Source: Klebsiella huaxiensis
GTDB lineage: Bacteria; Pseudomonadota; Gammaproteobacteria; Enterobacterales; Enterobacteriaceae
Assembly (NCBI RefSeq): GCF_003261575.2
Contig: NZ_CP036175.1
Location: 1,054,001-1,118,000, forward strand
Direction of reading: 5' to 3'
DNA length: 64,000 bases
Shown here: positions 58,248-64,000 of the stretch, piece after piece
How the letters are laid out: every line of letters starts with the position of its first letter
Numbering within the stretch: the first letter of the stretch is position 1
The notes under the pieces: generated by a model
Seen by the model: only the letters and a program-made list of their open reading frames with translations
The model's database searches: none
What the model was told of the DNA's origin: nothing
Made by a program: the position numbers and the translations under genes

Positions 58248-61133
58248 ATGCCCCGCAGTTTATGGTTCAAGGTTATTGTAGTTCTGGCCGCCCTTTGGGC
58301 ACCGTTAAGTCAAGCAGACACCGGATGGCAACCGATTCAGGAAACCATTCGTAAAAGCGAAAAAGATACCCGTCAATATCAGGCGATTCGCCTGGATAAT
58401 GGCATGGTGGTTCTGCTGGTTTCCGATCAGCAGGCGGTGAAATCGCTGTCGGCGCTGGTCGTCCCTGTGGGTTCACTACAGGATCCCGTGGAGCATCAGG
58501 GGCTGGCCCACTTCCTGGAACATATGACGCTGATGGGCTCGCAGAAATATCCGCAGCCTGACAGCCTCGCCGAGTTCCTCAAAATGCATGGCGGCAGCCA
58601 TAACGCCAGTACCGCGCCGTATCGCACCGCGTTCTATCTTGAAGTGGAAAACGATGCGCTGGACGGCGCTGTTGACCGTCTGGCTGACGCCATTGCCGCG
58701 CCGCTGCTGGATAAAAAATATGCCGACCGAGAGCGTAATGCAGTTAATGCCGAGCTAACGATGGCGCGAACCCGAGATGGGATGCGGATGGCGCAGGTTA
58801 GCGCTGAAACCATCAACCCGGCACACCCGGGCTCGCATTTTTCCGGCGGTAACCTCGAAACGCTGAGCGACAAGCCCGGCAAGCCGGTGCTCGATGCGCT
58901 GCATACCTTCCGCGATAGCTGGTATTCAGCCAACCTGATGAAAGCGGTGATCTACAGCAACAAATCTCTGCCGGAGCTGGCGAGCATCGCCGCATCTACC
59001 TATGGTCGCGTGCCGAACCATAATATTAGCAAGCCGGAAATTACCGTGCCGGTGGTGACCGATGCGCAAAAGGGCATCATCATTCACTATGTCCCGGCGA
59101 TGCCGCGTAAAGTGCTGCGCGTTGAGTTCCGCATCGATAACAATAGCGACCAGTTCCGCAGTAAAACCGACGAGCTGGTGACCTATATGATCGGCAACCG
59201 TAGCCCGGGCACGCTTTCTGACTGGCTGCAAAAGCAAGGACTGGTTGAAAGCATCCGTGCCGATTCCGACCCGGTGGTTAACGGCAACAGCGGGGTGCTG
59301 GCTATTTCCGCAACCCTGACGGATAAAGGCCTGGCGCATCGTGATGAAGTCACGGCTGCCATTTTCAGCTACCTCAATCTGCTGCGTAGTCAGGGAATTG
59401 ATAAACGCTATTTCGATGAACTGGCCCATGTGCTGGCGCTCGATTTCCGCTACCCATCAATTAATCGCAATATGGATTACGTCGAATGGCTGGCTGACAC
59501 CATGATCCGCGTGCCGGTTGAGCATACTCTGGACGTCGTCAACATTGCCGACCGTTACGACCCGCAGGCGATTAAAGACCGTCTGGCGATGATGACGCCG
59601 CAAAACGCCCGCATCTGGTATATCAGTCCGAAAGAACCGCATAACAAGACGGCCTACTTCGTTAACGCGCCTTATCAGGTGGATAAAATCAGCGCGCAGA
59701 CCTTTGCCGACTGGCAGCAGAAATCCAGCGCCATCGACCTCAAGCTACCGGTGCTGAACCCCTATATTCCTGATGATTTCACCTTAATCAAAAGCGACAA
59801 GGCTTATCCGCATCCACAGCTGATTGTTGATGAGCCGACGCTACGTGTGATTTACGCGCCGAGCCAGTACTTCGCCAGTGAACCGAAGGCGGATATTTCG
59901 TTGGTCCTGCGTAACCCGCAGGGCATGGATAGCGCCCGTCGCCAGGTGATGTTTGCCCTCAATGATTATCTGGCGGGTATCGCGCTTGACCAGCTTAGCA
60001 ACCAGGCGGCAGTCGGCGGCATCAGCTTCTCCACCGGAGCTAATAATGGGCTGATGGTTAACGCCAACGGCTACACGCAGCATCTTCCGGAACTCTTTAA
60101 CGCGCTGCTGGATGGTTACTTCAGCTATACGCCGACCGAAGAACAACTGGAGCAGGCTAAATCCTGGTACGCGCAGATGATGGACTCGGCGGATAAAGGC
60201 AAAGCCTACGATCAGGCGATCATGCCGGTTCAGATGGTTTCACAGGTGCCGTATTTCCAGCGCGAAGATCGCCGGGCGCTGCTGCCCTCGATTACGCTTA
60301 AAGAGGTGCTGGAGTACCGCGATAATCTCAAAGCCAAAGGGCGTCCGGAGCTGTTGGTTATTGGTAATCTCACTGCCGATCAATCAACTGCCATGGCGCG
60401 GCAGATTCAAAAACAGCTGGGAGCAGACGGCAACGAATGGTGCCGTAACAAAGACGTACTGGTAAACAGCAAACAGCTGGCTATTTTTGAAAAAGCGGGC
60501 AACAGCACGGACTCCGCGCTGGCCGCCGTCTTCGCGCCGCCGAACGTGGATGAATACACCAGTTCTGCTGCGAGTTCTCTTCTCGGGCAAATCGTACAGC
60601 CGTGGTTTTACAACCAACTGCGTACGGAAGAGCAACTCGGCTATGCGGTTTTTGCCTTCTCAATGAACGTTGGTCGCCAGTGGGGAATGGGCTTCCTGCT
60701 GCAAAGTAACGACAAGCAACCTGAATTCCTGTGGCAGCGTTTCCAGGCCTTTTTCCCGACGGCGGAAGCTAAATTGCGAGCGATGAAGCCGGAAGAGTTT
60801 GCGCAGATTCAGCAGGCGGTTATCAGCCAGATGCAGCAGGCACCGCAGACCTTGGGCGATGAGGCATCAAAGCTGAGCAAAGATTTCGATCGCGGTAATA
60901 TGCGTTTTGATTCACGTGATAAAGTAGTGGCTCAGATTAAACTGCTGACGCCGCAAAAACTTGCTGACTTCTTCCATCAGACGGTAGTGGATCCGCAAGG
61001 CATGGCGATACTTTCTCAGATTTCCGGTAGCCAGAACGGCAAGACGGAATACGCGCATCCGCAGGATGGCAAAGTCTGGGAAAACGTCAGCGCATTGCAG
61101 AAATCCTTACCCCTGATGCGAGAGAATGAATGA
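58248..61133 (+). CDS. ptrA: Periplasmic protease III (pitrilysin) PtrA
   Basis: PtrA is a zinc protease of the insulinase family that degrades small peptides in the periplasm. The 961-residue precursor has a signal peptide (cut after SQA, residue 23) and the inverted zinc motif HFLEH with His88, Glu91 and His92, numbered as in E. coli. The gene sits between recC and recB. Its stop overlaps the recB start (ATGA), so it is co-translated with a DNA repair gene it has no known functional tie to. Confidence 0.98.
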   Translation: MPRSLWFKVIVVLAALWAPLSQADTGWQPIQETIRKSEKDTRQYQAIRLDNGMVVLLVSDQQAVKSLSALVVPVGSLQDPVEHQGLAHFLEHMTLMGSQKYPQPDSLAEFLKMHGGSHNASTAPYRTAFYLEVENDALDGAVDRLADAIAAPLLDKKYADRERNAVNAELTMARTRDGMRMAQVSAETINPAHPGSHFSGGNLETLSDKPGKPVLDALHTFRDSWYSANLMKAVIYSNKSLPELASIAASTYGRVPNHNISKPEITVPVVTDAQKGIIIHYVPAMPRKVLRVEFRIDNNSDQFRSKTDELVTYMIGNRSPGTLSDWLQKQGLVESIRADSDPVVNGNSGVLAISATLTDKGLAHRDEVTAAIFSYLNLLRSQGIDKRYFDELAHVLALDFRYPSINRNMDYVEWLADTMIRVPVEHTLDVVNIADRYDPQAIKDRLAMMTPQNARIWYISPKEPHNKTAYFVNAPYQVDKISAQTFADWQQKSSAIDLKLPVLNPYIPDDFTLIKSDKAYPHPQLIVDEPTLRVIYAPSQYFASEPKADISLVLRNPQGMDSARRQVMFALNDYLAGIALDQLSNQAAVGGISFSTGANNGLMVNANGYTQHLPELFNALLDGYFSYTPTEEQLEQAKSWYAQMMDSADKGKAYDQAIMPVQMVSQVPYFQREDRRALLPSITLKEVLEYRDNLKAKGRPELLVIGNLTADQSTAMARQIQKQLGADGNEWCRNKDVLVNSKQLAIFEKAGNSTDSALAAVFAPPNVDEYTSSAASSLLGQIVQPWFYNQLRTEEQLGYAVFAFSMNVGRQWGMGFLLQSNDKQPEFLWQRFQAFFPTAEAKLRAMKPEEFAQIQQAVISQMQQAPQTLGDEASKLSKDFDRGNMRFDSRDKVVAQIKLLTPQKLADFFHQTVVDPQGMAILSQISGSQNGKTEYAHPQDGKVWENVSALQKSLPLMRENE

Positions 61134-64000
61134 CCGATACCGCCGAGTCTCTTGACCCCCTGCGCTTGCCCCTGACGGGCGAGCGCCTGATAGAAGCCTC
61201 TGCGGGCACCGGAAAAACCTTTACCATTGCCGCGCTCTATTTGCGGCTCTTGCTGGGGCTGGGTGGAGAGTCCGCCTTTCCCCGGCAGGTCAGCGTTGAA
61301 GAACTGCTGGTGGTGACCTTTACCGAAGCGGCGACCGAAGAGCTGCGCGGGCGTATTCGTAGCAACATCCACGAGTTGCGCATCGCCTGCCTTCGTGACA
61401 GTACCGATAACCCTCTCTACGCCGGACTGCTGGCGGAAATACCTGACAAAAACCTCGCCGCGCAAACTCTGCTGCTGGCGGAACGCCAAATGGACGAAGC
61501 GGCGGTATTTACCATTCACGGCTTCTGTCAGCGGATGCTGAGCCTCAACGCTTTTGAATCCGGCATGCTGTTCGAACAGCAACTGATAGAAGATGAATCA
61601 CGCCTGCGCTATCAGGCCTGCGCCGACTTCTGGCGTCGCCACTGCTATCCGCTGCCGCGCGATATCGCCGCGGTTATTCACGAAGCGTGGAAAGGCCCCC
61701 GTGACCTGCTGAAATCAATCGACCGCTGGCTGCAGGGCGAAGCGCCGCAGCTAAAATCTCCACCACCTGCCGAAGAAACGCTGGCCGAACGCCATCAGCA
61801 AATTATCGGGCGCATTAATGCGCTTAAGCAGCAGTGGCTGGAACAGGCAGGTGAAATTGAGGCTGTACTGGAAAATTCAGGCCTCGACCGGCGCAAGTTC
61901 AACCGCGGAAATCAGGGAAAGTGGCTGGAGAAAGTGAATGCCTGGGCACAGGAAGAGACCCTGGGCTATCAGCTTCCGGACGCGCTGGAAAAGTTCTCTC
62001 AGGCTTTCTTGCTTGAACGCACCAAAGCGGGCGGTGAACCGCCGGTACATCCGCTGTTTAGCGCGGTAGAGAAGCTGTTGGCTTCACCGTTAACGTTGAC
62101 CGATCTGGTTATCGCCCGGGCAATGGTCGAAATCCGTGAAGCAGTGGCCCGGGAGAAACGTCGCCGCGGCGAGCTGGGCTTTGACGATATGCTCAGTCGC
62201 CTTGATGATGCTCTTCGTAGTGATAGCGGCGAAGCGTTGGCCTGCGCGATTCGTCAGCGTTTTCCGGTAGCGATGATCGATGAATTCCAGGATACCGACC
62301 CGCAGCAGTATCGTATTTTTCGCCGTATCTGGCGACAGCAGGCAGACACCGCGCTGCTGCTGATTGGTGACCCGAAGCAGGCGATTTACGCCTTCCGCGG
62401 CGCGGACATTTTTACCTACATGAAAGCGCGTGGCGATGTGAACGCCCACTATACGCTGGATACTAACTGGCGCTCCGCGCCGGGAATGGTTGAAAGCGTC
62501 AATCGCCTGTTTAGCCTCAGCGATAACCCCTTTATGTTTCGCGAAATCCCGTTCCTGCCGGTCAAATCGGCGGATAAAAACCAGGGGCTGCGCTTTACTG
62601 TTGATGATGCCGCGATCCCCGCAATGAACGTCTGGCTGATGCCGGGCGAGGCCGTTGGCTCGGGGGATTATCAAACATTTATGGCGCAGATTTGCGCCGG
62701 GCAAATTCGCGACTGGCTCAGCGCGGGTCAGCAGGGCAAAGCGCTGCTGTGGCGTGGCGAAAAATCCTCTCCGGTTCAAGCTTCGGATATCACGGTGCTG
62801 GTGCGTAACCGCCGGGAGGCCTCGCTGATCCGCGACGCCCTCCAGTTGTTGTCGATACCTTCCGTCTACCTTTCCAACCGCGATAGCGTGTTTGAAACGC
62901 CGGAAGCGCAGGAGCTGCTATGGTTGCTGCAGGCGGTGCTGGCACCCGAACGCGAAAATACCCTGCGCAGCGCGCTGGCGACCTCAATGTTCGGCCTGAA
63001 CGCTCGGGATATCGAAAACCTCAATCAGGATGAACGGGCGTGGGATGAACTGGTTGAGGAGTTTAGCGGCTACCGGCAAATCTGGCGTCAGCGTGGGGTC
63101 ATGCCGATGCTACGCGCGCTGATGACCGCGCGACGTATCGCCGAAAATCTGCTCGCTACAAACGGTGGCGAACGACGCCTGACTGATATTCTGCATATCA
63201 GCGAGCTACTTCAGGAAGCTGCCAACCAGCTTGAAAGTGAGCATGCGCTGGTACGCTGGCTGGCGCAGCATATCGCCGAGCCGGATAGCAATGCTTCCAG
63301 CCAGCAGATGCGCCTGGAAAGCGACAAGCACCTGGTGCAGATTGTCACCATTCACAAATCAAAAGGTCTGGAATATCCGCTGGTTTGGTTGCCGTTTATC
63401 GCGCGTTTTCGTAAACAAGATCAGGCGTTTTATCACGACAGAAGTTCCTTTGCGGCGGTCCTCGACCTCGGGCAGGATGACGGGAGTATGGAGCTAGCGG
63501 AGGCCGAACGCCTGGCTGAAGATTTGCGCCTGCTGTACGTGGCGCTGACCCGTGCGGTCTGGCACTGTAGCCTTGGCGTTGCGCCGCTCAGTACCCGCCG
63601 TAGCGATAAACCTGGTGCCAGCGATTTTCACCACAGTGCGCTGGGCCGCCTGATCCAGGGCGGGGAGGCGATGGATGCCGCAGGGCTAACGGCTCGTTTA
63701 CAAACTTTCTGCTGCGATGATATTGCTCTGCAACGTCCTACGCTTACGGATCCGACGCCCTGGCAGGCTCCGCAGACGGAACTGCCGCCGCTTTGCGCGC
63801 GTATGCTTGAGCGCACGGTGGTTGACGACTGGAGAGTCACCAGCTACTCCGGTTTACAGCAGCACGGTCACAGCGCCGCGCAGGATCTTCTGCCGCGCCT
63901 GGATGTCGATGCCGCAGGCGTTGGCGAAGTAACGGAAGAGCCACAGCTCACGCCGCACCAGTTCCCGCGCGGCGCATCGCCGGGGACATTCTTGCACAGC
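61130..64000 (+). CDS. recB: RecBCD subunit beta, RecB, N-terminal 957 codons
   Basis: RecB is the 3'-5' helicase and nuclease of RecBCD. The frame opens at ATG 61130, overlapping the ptrA stop, and stays open to the end of the window, so the gene is cut by the window edge, not broken (E. coli RecB is 1180 residues). Walker A is EASAGTGKT (22-30, Lys29); VVTFTEAATEELRGRI, the Walker B-like FPVAMIDEFQDTDPQQY and the later LRLLYVALTRA mark the UvrD-type helicase. The C-terminal nuclease domain lies outside. Confidence 0.97.
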   Translation, partial: MTDTAESLDPLRLPLTGERLIEASAGTGKTFTIAALYLRLLLGLGGESAFPRQVSVEELLVVTFTEAATEELRGRIRSNIHELRIACLRDSTDNPLYAGLLAEIPDKNLAAQTLLLAERQMDEAAVFTIHGFCQRMLSLNAFESGMLFEQQLIEDESRLRYQACADFWRRHCYPLPRDIAAVIHEAWKGPRDLLKSIDRWLQGEAPQLKSPPPAEETLAERHQQIIGRINALKQQWLEQAGEIEAVLENSGLDRRKFNRGNQGKWLEKVNAWAQEETLGYQLPDALEKFSQAFLLERTKAGGEPPVHPLFSAVEKLLASPLTLTDLVIARAMVEIREAVAREKRRRGELGFDDMLSRLDDALRSDSGEALACAIRQRFPVAMIDEFQDTDPQQYRIFRRIWRQQADTALLLIGDPKQAIYAFRGADIFTYMKARGDVNAHYTLDTNWRSAPGMVESVNRLFSLSDNPFMFREIPFLPVKSADKNQGLRFTVDDAAIPAMNVWLMPGEAVGSGDYQTFMAQICAGQIRDWLSAGQQGKALLWRGEKSSPVQASDITVLVRNRREASLIRDALQLLSIPSVYLSNRDSVFETPEAQELLWLLQAVLAPERENTLRSALATSMFGLNARDIENLNQDERAWDELVEEFSGYRQIWRQRGVMPMLRALMTARRIAENLLATNGGERRLTDILHISELLQEAANQLESEHALVRWLAQHIAEPDSNASSQQMRLESDKHLVQIVTIHKSKGLEYPLVWLPFIARFRKQDQAFYHDRSSFAAVLDLGQDDGSMELAEAERLAEDLRLLYVALTRAVWHCSLGVAPLSTRRSDKPGASDFHHSALGRLIQGGEAMDAAGLTARLQTFCCDDIALQRPTLTDPTPWQAPQTELPPLCARMLERTVVDDWRVTSYSGLQQHGHSAAQDLLPRLDVDAAGVGEVTEEPQLTPHQFPRGASPGTFLHS

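Overview
The window is chromosomal DNA of a member of the Enterobacteriaceae, almost certainly Klebsiella and most likely the K. oxytoca complex. The genus call rests on the type 3 fimbriae regulatory block mrkF-mrkJ-mrkI-mrkH at the left end. The oxytoca-type call rests on a pectate/oligogalacturonate module and a casRAB-like beta-glucoside locus, and is inference. Most genes are backbone genes in the order known from Escherichia coli: yqeG, yqeF, kduD, araE, ygeA, lysR, lysA, galR, omrB/omrA, aas, lplT, tas, ygdR, ygdQ, mutH, rppH, ptsP, lgt, thyA, ppdA, ppdB, ygdB, ppdC, recC, ptrA, recB (recB runs off the right end).

Left end (1-3.7 kb): the tail of mrkF, then the c-di-GMP phosphodiesterase gene mrkJ split by a complete 768-bp IS1 with a 9-bp target duplication, then mrkI (LuxR-type) and mrkH (PilZ-type c-di-GMP sensor). 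Loss of MrkJ should raise the local c-di-GMP signal that drives MrkH and type 3 fimbriae. From 3.7 to 8.8 kb lie pdxI (ydbC), yqeG, a PACE-family efflux gene facing a LysR regulator, and yqeF.

Pectin module (9.0-26.5 kb): kdgM porin, ogl, kduD, a second ogl, the togMNAB importer and kdgF. They share KdgR-like operators with core RAAAC-N3-RTTTY, found before kdgM, ogl, kduD, togM (two) and kdgF. Together they take oligogalacturonides through the outer membrane (KdgM) and inner membrane (TogMNAB), cleave them (Ogl), linearise the unsaturated monomer (KdgF) and reduce it (KduD). kduI, beside kduD in E. coli, is not here. A beta-fructoside cluster sits inside this stretch: cscR, an LHS-family permease, a GH32 invertase and a RafY-type porin, with two palindromic operators. 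A tandem array of 118-bp REP units separates the porin from the second ogl.

Middle (26.5-48.7 kb): backbone genes, interrupted between lysA and galR by a casRAB-like PTS beta-glucoside operon, a GntR regulator and a GNAT acetyltransferase. The galR-aas gap holds the twin sRNAs OmrB and OmrA. The mutH-rppH gap holds several DnaA boxes and corresponds to DARS2 of E. coli.

Right end (48.7-64 kb): between thyA and ppdA lies an accessory block with an IS3-family remnant, an XRE regulator and an sdaC-sdaB serine transporter/deaminase pair. The ppdA-ppdB-ygdB-ppdC pseudopilin operon and recC-ptrA-recB follow. I saw no tRNA, rRNA, CRISPR array or phage. The most notable biology is the IS1-disrupted mrkJ and the KdgR-type pectin regulon with duplicated Ogl; I did not find a convincing wholly new system.
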